Shown: in pieces, positions 1-5,502 of the stretch | Layout: every line of letters begins with the position of its first letter | Position numbering within the stretch: the first letter of the stretch is position 1 | From: Dehalococcoidia bacterium | GTDB taxonomy: Bacteria > Chloroflexota > Dehalococcoidia > Dehalococcoidales > DAOWJC01 | Direction of reading: 5' to 3' | Length of the DNA: 8,026 nucleotides | Assembly: GCA_030640595.1 (NCBI GenBank) | Contig: DAOWJC010000025.1 | Span: 1-8,026, forward strand | The notes under the pieces: model-generated | What the model saw: only the letters and a program-made list of their open reading frames with translations | Told to the model about the DNA's origin: nothing | Databases searched by the model: none | Program-made: the position numbers and the translations under genes

Positions 1-17
1 CCAACGAACGCCGGATG

Positions 18-46
18 TTGACAAGCCCATCGACAGGGACTAAACT
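18..46 (+). promoter_or_regulatory. Candidate sigma-70 promoter upstream of the cysteine-synthase-like gene
   Basis: A consensus TTGACA (18-23) is followed after exactly 17 bases by TAAACT (41-46), which matches TATAAT at four of six positions. Transcription would start near 53. The resulting RNA would run into the intrinsic terminator at 121-164, so readthrough into the gene at 272 would depend on terminator bypass. Assigned by eye, with no experimental support. Confidence 0.5.
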
Positions 47-73
47 CAGGCCGCGACATGTGAAATGGCCTGA
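46..73. promoter_or_regulatory. Inverted repeat overlapping the predicted transcription start
   Basis: TCAGGCC (46-52) and GGCCTGA (67-73) are perfect inverted arms of 7 bases separated by 14 bases that include the palindrome ACATGT (56-61). If the promoter at 18-46 is real, this sits over the end of the -10 and the start site, where a repressor operator is commonly placed. If transcription starts further upstream, it would instead be an RNA stem of the leader. The sequence alone does not decide between these. Confidence 0.4.
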
Positions 74-120
74 AACGAAACACTTGTAGTGTTGGTTGGG
101 GGACACGGGGATGAAACAGG

Positions 121-164
121 GGCACTCGAATCGTTGTTTAACAACGGTTGTTAGTGCCTTTTTT
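121..164 (+). terminator. Strong intrinsic terminator or attenuator in the leader
   Basis: GGCACT (121-126) pairs with AGTGCC (153-158). Inside it, AATCGTTGTT (129-138) pairs with AACGGTTGTT (143-152) with one mismatch around a TAAC loop. Six T residues follow at 159-164. This is a textbook Rho-independent terminator. It lies about 110 bases downstream of the candidate promoter and 108 bases upstream of the cysteine-synthase-like ATG. It either ends a short upstream RNA or acts as an attenuator of the downstream gene. A small hairpin, AACACT-TGT-AGTGTT (79-93), precedes it and might be part of a folding switch. I could not match the leader to a known riboswitch class (checked by memory: T-box, SAM, TPP, cobalamin, c-di-GMP, fluoride). 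Confidence 0.75.
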
Positions 165-176
165 GGTTTGAGCCAT

Positions 177-251
177 ATGAATGTTGATAAAGTCATAATC
201 TTCACCGAGGAAGGCGAGATAAAACTTATGTCCTATCAATTCGTGGAGTAA
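177..251 (+). CDS. Possible 24-residue small protein upstream of the cysteine synthase
   Basis: An ATG at 177 opens a 24-codon frame ending in TAA at 249-251. It begins MNVDKVIIFTEEGEI and lies between the terminator and the ribosome binding site of the next gene. The composition (hydrophobic core VII, acidic EEGEI) looks protein-like. No Shine-Dalgarno sequence precedes the ATG. The frame is open back to the TAG at 87-89, so a longer 46-residue version starting at the ATG at 111 is possible, but it would run through the terminator hairpin. It could be a leader peptide, a remnant of a longer gene, or chance. Function unknown; low confidence. Confidence 0.2.
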   Translation: MNVDKVIIFTEEGEIKLMSYQFVE

Positions 252-271
252 GAACTACCAAGGAGGTAAGA

Positions 272-1315
272 ATGATTGATTGGGGAAAAGGGGGGAAAGC
301 AGCCCAGAACATCTTTGAGGCTATAGGTCTCACCCCAATGGTAAAACTGAACAAGGTAACTGAAGGGATAAACGCTGATGTTTTGGTCAAGCTGGAGTGG
401 TTTTCGCCTACCGGTTCACTAAAGGACAGAATCTATTACCGAATGATCACCGAAGCCATAAAGAAGGGAGAATTAAAACCGGGTATGGAAATCTTAGAAA
501 CCTCCACTGGTAACGCCGGGATCGCCTGTGCTTTTGTGGGTAAGCTGATGGGTTATCCAGTAACCATTATTCTTCCTGGCGGGATGAGCATTGAGAGAAG
601 TAAAATCATACAGGCATACGAAGCCAAGCTTATCTACACGCCTGGTGCAGAATCGGATGTTGACCTCTGTTTGCAAAAGCAAGAGGAGCTCATACAGAAA
701 AATCCTGGGAAATACTGGGTACCCAGTCAATACACTAACACCGATAATATTATGGCACATTACCTTACCACCGGTCCTGAAATTTGGGAACAAGTCGGCG
801 GTAAGGTTGATGCCTTTGTGGCAACCCAAGGGACCGGTGGAACAATTACCGGAGTAGGTAGATACTTGAGAGAGAAAAACCCTATGGTCCTTCTTTACGC
901 TGGGGAACCTACCGAAGCGCCCATGCTGGCAAGGAGACAGTGGGGTTCGCATCGGATTGAGGGTATCGGTGACGGATTCGTACCTCGAAATCTGGATGTG
1001 AGCATACTCAATGGCATTTTCCTCTCTACTTCGGATGAGGCTATTGAAATGGCAAAAAGACTATCTCTTGAAGAAGGGCTGTTCTGTGGCATCTCTTCTG
1101 GTGCGAATGTGGTCGGAATGATTAAATTAGCCAAAAAGCATCCGAAACTGGAGGTAATTGTTACTATGCTCAATGACACAGGGCAGCGTTATTTCTCCAC
1201 CCCGTTGTGCGGGGTAGAGAAGGAACTAGAAATTCCCGAAAGAGAGCATCCCTTTGATGAGTATACCATCGCTGAACTTGATAAATATCAGGCAGGCTGG
1301 GAGATCGTGGAATAG
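272..1315 (+). CDS. PLP-dependent cysteine synthase family protein (O-acetylserine sulfhydrylase-like)
   Basis: Fold-type II PLP enzyme, most like O-acetylserine sulfhydrylase (CysK/CysM), which makes cysteine from O-acetylserine and sulfide in the cytoplasm. The PTGSLKDR motif (46-53) holds the PLP-binding lysine, Lys51. ETSTGNAG (76-83) is the substrate loop, GTGGT (187-191) is the phosphate-binding glycine loop, GISSGAN lies further on, and DTGQRYFST sits at the PLP-ring end. At 347 residues it is longer than the usual ~310 because of a ~30-residue tail after FSTPLCG that ends in KYQAGWEIVE. No CBS domain is present. The substrate loop departs from the usual TSGNTG: the family's first threonine is serine, its serine is threonine, and its last threonine is alanine. 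The donor amino acid is therefore uncertain; O-phosphoserine or another beta-replacement reaction is possible. The start is well supported by AAGGAGGT (260-267) placed 4 bases before the ATG. The gene stands alone behind a putative attenuator. Confidence 0.85.
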   Translation: MIDWGKGGKAAQNIFEAIGLTPMVKLNKVTEGINADVLVKLEWFSPTGSLKDRIYYRMITEAIKKGELKPGMEILETSTGNAGIACAFVGKLMGYPVTIILPGGMSIERSKIIQAYEAKLIYTPGAESDVDLCLQKQEELIQKNPGKYWVPSQYTNTDNIMAHYLTTGPEIWEQVGGKVDAFVATQGTGGTITGVGRYLREKNPMVLLYAGEPTEAPMLARRQWGSHRIEGIGDGFVPRNLDVSILNGIFLSTSDEAIEMAKRLSLEEGLFCGISSGANVVGMIKLAKKHPKLEVIVTMLNDTGQRYFSTPLCGVEKELEIPEREHPFDEYTIAELDKYQAGWEIVE

Positions 1316-1420
1316 CACAAACTTAGATCCGTTGATACCTGCAAGTAAAGCTATCTGAAACCATAGAGACGATAGCAATATAAGATAAGCTTCGCATACG
1401 TTTCTTTAAGGAGAAGCAGT

Positions 1421-1456
1421 ATGTTGGATTCGAAAGGAACAAAGCGGCATATCTAG
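1421..1456 (+). other. Micro-ORF of 11 codons with a good ribosome binding site
   Basis: AAGGAG (1408-1413) lies 7 bases before an ATG at 1421 that opens MLDSKGTKRHI and stops at TAG 1454-1456. It lies in the gap after the cysteine synthase gene. The spacing is right for translation, but a frame this short can arise by chance and no function can be assigned. The rest of 1316-1465 holds nothing I can name. Confidence 0.12.
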
Positions 1457-1465
1457 CATAAATAG

Positions 1466-1490
1466 AAAAGGCAAGCCGTATCAGCTTGCC
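1466..1490 (-). terminator. Intrinsic terminator of the initiator tRNA transcript
   Basis: Read on the minus strand, GGCAAGC (1490-1484) pairs perfectly with GCTTGCC (1476-1470) around a 7-base loop and is followed by TTTTCTATTT. It begins 14 bases after the CCA end of the tRNA at 1504, the expected place for its Rho-independent terminator. Confidence 0.75.
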
Positions 1491-1503
1491 TCCTTAATTT
1501 CCT

Positions 1504-1578
1504 TGGTAGCGGGGGTTGGATTTGAACCTGCGGCCTCCGGGTTATGAGCCCGACGAGCTTCCACTGCTCCACCCCGCG
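1504..1578 (-). tRNA. Initiator tRNA-Met (anticodon CAT)
   Basis: The minus strand folds into a full cloverleaf with the CCA end encoded (1504-1506). The acceptor strand CGCGGGG pairs with CCCCGC and leaves C1 opposite T72 unpaired, a mark of bacterial initiator tRNA. The D stem is GAGC/GCTC, with the A11-T24 pair typical of initiators. The anticodon stem has the three consecutive G-C pairs (GGG/CCC) that direct the tRNA to the ribosomal P site, and the loop is CTCATAA. The variable loop is AGGCC and the T loop TTCAAAT. One oddity is the T stem, GCAGG/CCAAC, which keeps only three of five pairs (C50 opposite A64, A51 opposite A63). It may be a slightly damaged copy, but all identity features of an initiator are intact. 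A terminator follows directly and a decayed tandem copy lies 9 bases upstream. Confidence 0.9.
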
Positions 1579-1587
1579 TCACCGTCT

Positions 1588-1661
1588 TCTCTCGGGCGTG
1601 GATTTGGGACAGTAACCCTCGGGTTATGAGCTCGACGAGCTATCATTGCTTTAACTTACCG
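1588..1661 (-). pseudogene. Degenerate tandem copy of the initiator tRNA
   Basis: The minus strand from 1661 to 1588 aligns along its full length with the tRNA at 1504-1578. It shares AGCTCGTCG, the anticodon region GCTCATAACCCG, and CAAATCC of the T loop. The acceptor arms no longer pair (CGGTAAG against CCCGAGA), there is no CCA end, the D stem is broken (AAAGC), and the anticodon stem has a mismatch in what should be a GGG/CCC run (now GAG/CCC). It therefore cannot act as a normal initiator. It sits 9 bases upstream of the intact gene in the same direction, which fits a tandem duplication in which one copy decayed. Confidence 0.7.
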
Positions 1662-1680
1662 GCTGCAAAACCTATCACCA

Positions 1681-1714
1681 TTTTTATTATCAATTGTGCA
1701 CTCTTGCAAGGGAA
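1681..1714 (-). promoter_or_regulatory. Weak candidate promoter for the tRNA locus
   Basis: On the minus strand GATAAT (1691-1686) lies 17 bases downstream of TTCCCT (1714-1709). An alternative pairing is TTGCAA (1709-1704) with TAAAAA (1686-1681), also with 17 bases between. Neither -35 is close to consensus. The position just upstream of the decayed tRNA copy means both tRNA units would be on one precursor. Confidence 0.25.
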
Positions 1715-1756
1715 GGGGGCAGGGGGATAGGTTGCTAGACAATGTCCCTGAACCTA

Positions 1757-1786
1757 TTCGCAATTTTACCCCAGAGGCTATATAAT
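1757..1786 (+). promoter_or_regulatory. Candidate promoter of the NYN-domain gene
   Basis: A perfect -10, TATAAT (1781-1786), lies 18 bases after TTCGCA (1757-1762), which matches TTGACA at four of six positions. Transcription would begin near 1793, giving a leader of about 36 bases before the ATG at 1829. Confidence 0.5.
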
Positions 1787-1814
1787 GCAGTAAGCATAAT
1801 ACAAAATAGTATAG

Positions 1815-1826
1815 AAAGGAGGTGAT
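1815..1826 (+). promoter_or_regulatory. Exceptionally long Shine-Dalgarno sequence
   Basis: AAAGGAGGTGAT is complementary without mismatch to 12 bases of the 3' end of bacterial 16S rRNA (core CACCTCC). The GGAGG core ends 6 bases before the ATG at 1829, so it fixes that start. Most genes match only 4-7 bases. Confidence 0.85.
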
Positions 1827-1828
1827 AT

Positions 1829-2359
1829 ATGGCAGACAGGGTAATGATATTCATTGATGGCAGCAACCTGTACCATTCCCTCAAAGGTTTTTTTAAGCGG
1901 ACTGACATAGACATTGGCAAGTTCTCCAATAAGCTACTGGAAAAGCGCCAACTGATAAGAATCTATTACTATAATGCCAGAGTGGGACAAAAGGAAGAGC
2001 CAGAGCGATACCATGACCAGCAAAAATTCTTCGCCGGTATAACTGCCATACCGTACTGTGAACTGCGTCTAGGGCGTTTGGTTTATACCAATTGGCCGTC
2101 TGGCCCGCCCTATGAAAAAGGAGTTGATATCCAATTAGCTACCGATATGATAACTCATAGTTTTAAGAACAATTATGATGTGGCTATCCTGGTTGCTGGC
2201 GACAATGATTTTGTCGGTGCTATCCAAGCGGTAAAGGATAACGGGAAGAACTTAGAAGTAGCCCTATTTGGTAAAGAGCGAACTTCTATGCAGTTAAGGA
2301 ATGTAGCCGATAGAGTAATACCTATAAACGCTCGGCTGCTAAGCAAGTGCTGGAAATAA
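1829..2359 (+). CDS. NYN-domain (LabA/DUF88, PIN-like) putative ribonuclease
   Basis: A single NYN domain fills this 176-residue soluble protein. The family belongs to the PIN-like nuclease superfamily and is thought to cleave RNA with metal ions held by acidic residues. Visible motifs are FIDGSNLYHS (8-17) with Asp10 and Asn13, KGVDIQLATDMI (97-108) with Asp100 and Asp106, and AGDNDF (123-128) with Asp125 and Asp127. These are the expected acidic centre, so the enzyme looks catalytically intact. No extra RNA-binding domain, signal peptide or membrane segment is present. It has its own promoter and a very strong ribosome binding site, and it converges on purL with a gap of 68 bases, so it is probably a single-gene unit. 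The RNA substrate cannot be told from sequence. The family call is firm; nuclease activity is inferred. Confidence 0.85.
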   Translation: MADRVMIFIDGSNLYHSLKGFFKRTDIDIGKFSNKLLEKRQLIRIYYYNARVGQKEEPERYHDQQKFFAGITAIPYCELRLGRLVYTNWPSGPPYEKGVDIQLATDMITHSFKNNYDVAILVAGDNDFVGAIQAVKDNGKNLEVALFGKERTSMQLRNVADRVIPINARLLSKCWK

Positions 2360-2392
2360 ACGGGAAAGTCAGAATAAGCTAGTGCCAAATAG

Positions 2393-2425
2393 AGCTATGG
2401 TTAAACTCAGGCCAATATCATAGCT
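2393..2425. other. Inverted repeat between convergent NYN and purL genes
   Basis: AGCTATG (2393-2399) and CATAGCT (2419-2425) are perfect 7-base inverted arms with a 19-base loop in the convergent gap. It could be a weak two-way terminator, but the long loop, low GC and absence of a clear T run on either side make this doubtful. Confidence 0.25.
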
Positions 2426-2427
2426 AA

Positions 2428-4638
2428 TTATATCTTAGCTAATACCTTGCCCAGGCTCTCCCGCCACACTGGTTCAACCTGCTCCAGAGGTAGGTCTATA
2501 TAAGGGGCAATAACAAACCTCTTGCCCTCTACAACTCCTAATCTGGTTACAGGCACGCGGTTGGCAGCTGCCATCTCCTCTAGTTGTTTAACCTTGTCCG
2601 GTCTTACCGAAACAATAATTCTTGACTGCACTTCGCCAAACAAGGCAGCATCTAGCCTGCCATCAAACTGCCATCTCTGTCCCGTAAAACCTACGCCTCC
2701 AGCCAGGCAGCACTCAGCCAAGGTAATAGCTAGACCACCATCAGAGCAGTCATGAGCTGAACGAATAATTCCCTGTCTGATAGCCTTCAAGCAACAGGAT
2801 TGCACCCTCTTTTCCAGGTCAAGGTCAATATAAGGTCTGCCCCCAACCAGGCCGTGAACCAGCTCAAGGTACTCACTACCTCCCAATCCCCCACCATCAA
2901 AGCCGCTACCCAGCAAAAATACCTGAGCACCCTCGCCAACAAAACCCATATCACACCGCTGGCTTACATCCTCTATGAGACCAACCATGCCACATATTGG
3001 CGTCGGATAGATAGCCCCTTCCTTGCCTTCATTGTAAAGGCTAACATTGCCGCTGATTACCGGGATATTTAACTTGCGGCAGGCTCTACCAATACCACGA
3101 ACGGTTTCTTTAAGCTGGTAATAAACATCCTTTTTCTCCGGGTTGCCCAGGTTAAGGCAATCAGTAACCGCCAAGGGTCTAGCCCCGGTGCATACCAGAT
3201 TTCGCGCTGCCTCAGCCACAGCTATAGCCGCACCGACGTAGGGGGCAAGATAACAATAGCGTCCATTCCCATCCACGGTAAACGAAAGACCCTTCCTGCC
3301 ACCCTTTACCCGTAACACCCCGGCATCACCGCCCGGCGGAGCAACAACATCAGTCTGGTTAGCATAGTTAGCGTGCTTGAATACCCAGCCCCGACTGCAA
3401 ACATTGGCTGATGCCAACAACTGTAGAAAAACCGATTCGGCTTTCTCTGGGGTCAGGTCAGGAATAGCTTTTAGGTCAAGGGACTGGATTCGTTTTAGCC
3501 ATGCCGGCTTTCTCACCCGATAACTATACATTGGCGGCTCAGTGAGTAGCTTTACCGGTACCTCGGCTACCACCTCGCTACCCTCTTTAACCCTGGCCAG
3601 CCCATCGTCAGTAACCTTGCCGATAATGTCGCAGCGAAGCCCCCAGCGGTGAAACAGGTCTGATACCTTATCCTGATAACCCTCCTTGACGATTACCAGC
3701 ATTCGCTCCTGTGTTTCCGAGAGCATAATCTCATAGGGGGTTATCCCTGCCTCCCGACAAGGCACCTTGAGCACATCAAGCTCCATTCCATTACCAGCTC
3801 TAGCTGCCATCTCAACTGAGGAGGAGGTTAAGCCGGCAGCGCCTAAATCCTGCATGCCTACAATCCAGTCAGTGTCAGCCAGCTCCAGGCAAGCCTCAAT
3901 AAGCAGCTTTTCCATAGCTGGGTCGCTGGCTTGAACCGCAGTACTAGGCTCAGGCTCAGCCTCAAGCGTTCTTGACGCTAGCCCCGAGGCACCGTGAACT
4001 CCATCGCGCCCCGTTTCAGCACCGGCTATCATCAGCAGGTTGCCTACACCGCTAGCTCTAGCCCTGACCAGTTTCTTAACCTCCACGATTCCCGCACACA
4101 TAGCATTAACCAATGGATTGGTTGAATATGAACTGGAAAAATAGGACTCTCCAGCCATATTGGGGATACCAAGTTTATTCCCGTAGTCAGTAAAACCAGC
4201 CACTGCCCTACTAAACAGATATTGGTTATGGGAATCAGCTAACGGACCAATGCGCAAGGAATCAATACCGGCAATAGGACGAGCCCCCATGGTCAGTATA
4301 TCCCTAACCACGCCCCCCAACCCGCTAGCTGCCCCCTGGTAGGGTTCAATCGCCGAGGGGTGATTATGCGACTCAATCTTCATCACCACTGCCAGTCCGT
4401 CACCAATATCCACCACACCGGCGTTTTCTGCCCCCAACTCGGCTAATACCCTCTTGCTCCGTGCCGGGAACATCTTAAACAAAGGTTTAGAGTGTTTATA
4501 GCCACAGTGCTCACTCCACAGTGAACCAATCATGCCTATCTCCACGAGTGTAGGCTCCCGCCCCAACCTGCGGACAATAAGCTCATACTCCTGCTGACTT
4601 AGAGCAACTTCGTCTAAAATTCGCTTGTCAATTGGCAT
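2428..4638 (-). CDS. purL: Phosphoribosylformylglycinamidine synthase subunit PurL
   Basis: Large synthetase subunit of the fourth step of purine synthesis. It uses ATP and glutamine-derived ammonia to convert FGAR to FGAM in the cytoplasm, acting in a complex with PurQ (glutaminase) and PurS in organisms with the short form. At 736 residues it is the short, three-component type. Visible motifs are SLWSEHCGYKHSK (39-51) with the catalytic-site His44, KIESHNHPSAIEP (87-99) for metal and nucleotide binding, MGARPIA, and in the second half ISGNVSLYNE and HDCSDGGLA. These fit the two repeated AIRS-like halves of the family. No purQ or purS lies in the window, so they must be elsewhere. GGAGGT (4649-4644), 5 bases from the ATG, supports the start. 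The gene follows yqeY after a 49-base gap with no terminator and is very probably cotranscribed with it. Confidence 0.97.
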   Translation of the reverse strand: MPIDKRILDEVALSQQEYELIVRRLGREPTLVEIGMIGSLWSEHCGYKHSKPLFKMFPARSKRVLAELGAENAGVVDIGDGLAVVMKIESHNHPSAIEPYQGAASGLGGVVRDILTMGARPIAGIDSLRIGPLADSHNQYLFSRAVAGFTDYGNKLGIPNMAGESYFSSSYSTNPLVNAMCAGIVEVKKLVRARASGVGNLLMIAGAETGRDGVHGASGLASRTLEAEPEPSTAVQASDPAMEKLLIEACLELADTDWIVGMQDLGAAGLTSSSVEMAARAGNGMELDVLKVPCREAGITPYEIMLSETQERMLVIVKEGYQDKVSDLFHRWGLRCDIIGKVTDDGLARVKEGSEVVAEVPVKLLTEPPMYSYRVRKPAWLKRIQSLDLKAIPDLTPEKAESVFLQLLASANVCSRGWVFKHANYANQTDVVAPPGGDAGVLRVKGGRKGLSFTVDGNGRYCYLAPYVGAAIAVAEAARNLVCTGARPLAVTDCLNLGNPEKKDVYYQLKETVRGIGRACRKLNIPVISGNVSLYNEGKEGAIYPTPICGMVGLIEDVSQRCDMGFVGEGAQVFLLGSGFDGGGLGGSEYLELVHGLVGGRPYIDLDLEKRVQSCCLKAIRQGIIRSAHDCSDGGLAITLAECCLAGGVGFTGQRWQFDGRLDAALFGEVQSRIIVSVRPDKVKQLEEMAAANRVPVTRLGVVEGKRFVIAPYIDLPLEQVEPVWRESLGKVLAKI

Positions 4639-4687
4639 AACCTACCTCCAAACAAAAAATCATTGGTCAATTAACCGCCCAATTATG

Positions 4688-5146
4688 CTATGAACTAAGC
4701 AACTCGCTTACTACCGCATTTATGTCTCGCCCATCGGCTCTGCCTTTAAGCTGAGCGATGAGCTTAGGCATAACCTTCCCCTTATCACCAAGTCCCTGTG
4801 CCCCTACCTCCTCAATAACCCGGCGAGCAGCTACGATAAGCTCTTCCCGGGTCATCTGCTGAGGTAAATACTCGTTGAGGATAGCCAGCTCTGCCTCTTC
4901 TTGAGCCACCAGGTCTTGGCGGTTCCCCAACCTAAAGGCTTCGATACTCTCGCGACGCTGTCTAACCTCCTTGGCGATAATGCCAAGGATATCAGTATCA
5001 TCTAAAGCAGCCTGCCGGGCGATTTCAGCATTTTTAATGGCTGCCATCACCAATCGGATAACTAAGCGCCTCACCTTATCCCCACCCCTCATCGCCTGCT
5101 TAAGGTCATCCATTAGCTTTTGTTTTAACTCTGCTTCCGGCTCCAC
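4688..5146 (-). CDS. yqeY: GatB/YqeY domain protein
   Basis: This 152-residue protein is a full-length stand-alone YqeY. The family resembles the tRNA-binding tail domain of the GatB subunit of the Asp-tRNA(Asn)/Glu-tRNA(Gln) amidotransferase; its exact cellular role is not settled. The helical N-terminal half carries the family pattern LVMAAIKNAEI, followed by the I-KEVRQRRESIEAF segment, EEAELAILNEYLPQQM, and a C-terminal GLGDKGKVMPKL that matches the conserved G-x-x-MG-K-MP region, though here a Lys-Val replaces the usual Met. The start is GTG (5146-5144) with GAGGT (5156-5152) 6 bases ahead; the next in-frame ATG, at residue 12, has no ribosome binding site. It is the first gene of the yqeY-purL pair and is preceded by a leader of about 130 bases from the promoter at 5283-5311. 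Confidence 0.9.
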   Translation of the reverse strand: MEPEAELKQKLMDDLKQAMRGGDKVRRLVIRLVMAAIKNAEIARQAALDDTDILGIIAKEVRQRRESIEAFRLGNRQDLVAQEEAELAILNEYLPQQMTREELIVAARRVIEEVGAQGLGDKGKVMPKLIAQLKGRADGRDINAVVSELLSS

Positions 5147-5208
5147 AATAGACCTCGTATTTAGACGACACTAATTAAGGGAAAGTTAAAGAACCAAGGG
5201 CTTGTCCC

Positions 5209-5223
5209 CTGCGGTGACCGCAG
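5209..5223 (-). promoter_or_regulatory. GC-rich hairpin in the yqeY leader
   Basis: CTGCGG (5209-5214) and CCGCAG (5218-5223) form a perfect 6-base-pair stem with a 3-base loop. Read on the minus strand, the stem is flanked by CCC upstream and GGG downstream that could extend it as an outer clamp. No T run follows, so it is not a terminator. It lies about 60 bases before the GTG of yqeY inside the predicted transcript and may stabilise or regulate it. Confidence 0.4.
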
Positions 5224-5282
5224 TAGTCCACAGGGAAATCTAACGGGGTAAGGTTGGTAAACAATCCCATATCACCATATTT

Positions 5283-5311
5283 ATTTTAGGTAGCGTAAGC
5301 CACCCTGTCAA
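5283..5311 (-). promoter_or_regulatory. Promoter of the yqeY-purL operon
   Basis: On the minus strand a perfect TTGACA (5311-5306) is followed after exactly 17 bases by TAAAAT (5288-5283), five of six matches to TATAAT. Transcription would start near 5276 and give a leader of about 130 bases. Confidence 0.75.
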
Positions 5312-5363
5312 GAAAGGGCAGACAGATTGGTTTTGGCTTAGAGAGAGGGGGAACTATTATGTG

Positions 5364-5501
5364 AGAGAGGCTTCGCCTCTCTTTGACTCTCATACTCTAG
5401 AGTGGTCAGGGAGTTTTAGAGGAGCGTTAGCCCCTCTTTATTTAGCTTCCCCTTCCCCTTTGAAGGGGAAGGGGACAAAGGGGATAGGGTAGATAAACAA
5501 T
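5364..5501. repeat. Cluster of three intergenic hairpins (REP- or MITE-like)
   Basis: The 356-base gap between yqeY and the FAD gene contains three perfect or near-perfect hairpins. The first is AGAGAGGC-TTC-GCCTCTCT (5364-5382). The second is AGAGG..GC-GTTA-GC..CCTCT (5418-5437), followed by TTTATTT on the + strand. The third has a 13-base-pair stem, TCCCCTTCCCCTT (5448-5460) with AAGGGGAAGGGGA (5463-5475) around only two loop bases. The second could terminate + strand transcription, but no + gene precedes it. The third has no T run on the minus strand, so it is not a clean terminator for the FAD gene. The right flank, 5465-5501, resembles 1711-1743. No coding frame was recognised here. Confidence 0.5.
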
Positions 5502-5502
5502 C

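Noticed and set aside
1..89. Open frames at the left edge (one ends at TAA 41-43, another at TAG 87-89) as a C-terminal gene fragment
   Set aside because: Too short to judge, no recognised motif, and they overlap a promoter-like pair; not called as genes.
53..164. Leader as a tmRNA, 6S RNA or known riboswitch
   Set aside because: Some stretches (for example GACACGGGGATGAAACAGG) faintly resemble tmRNA pieces, but no tRNA-like T arm, tag frame or known riboswitch core is present.
494..952. Long minus-strand reading frame over the cysteine synthase gene
   Set aside because: It is antisense to a well-supported gene and shows no protein-like motif or ribosome binding site.
2393..2425. Convergent-gap inverted repeat as a confident terminator
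   Set aside because: Long loop, few GC pairs and no T run on either strand; kept only as a low-confidence feature.
5364..5475. Hairpin cluster as a CRISPR array
   Set aside because: The hairpins differ in sequence and have no regular spacers of constant length.
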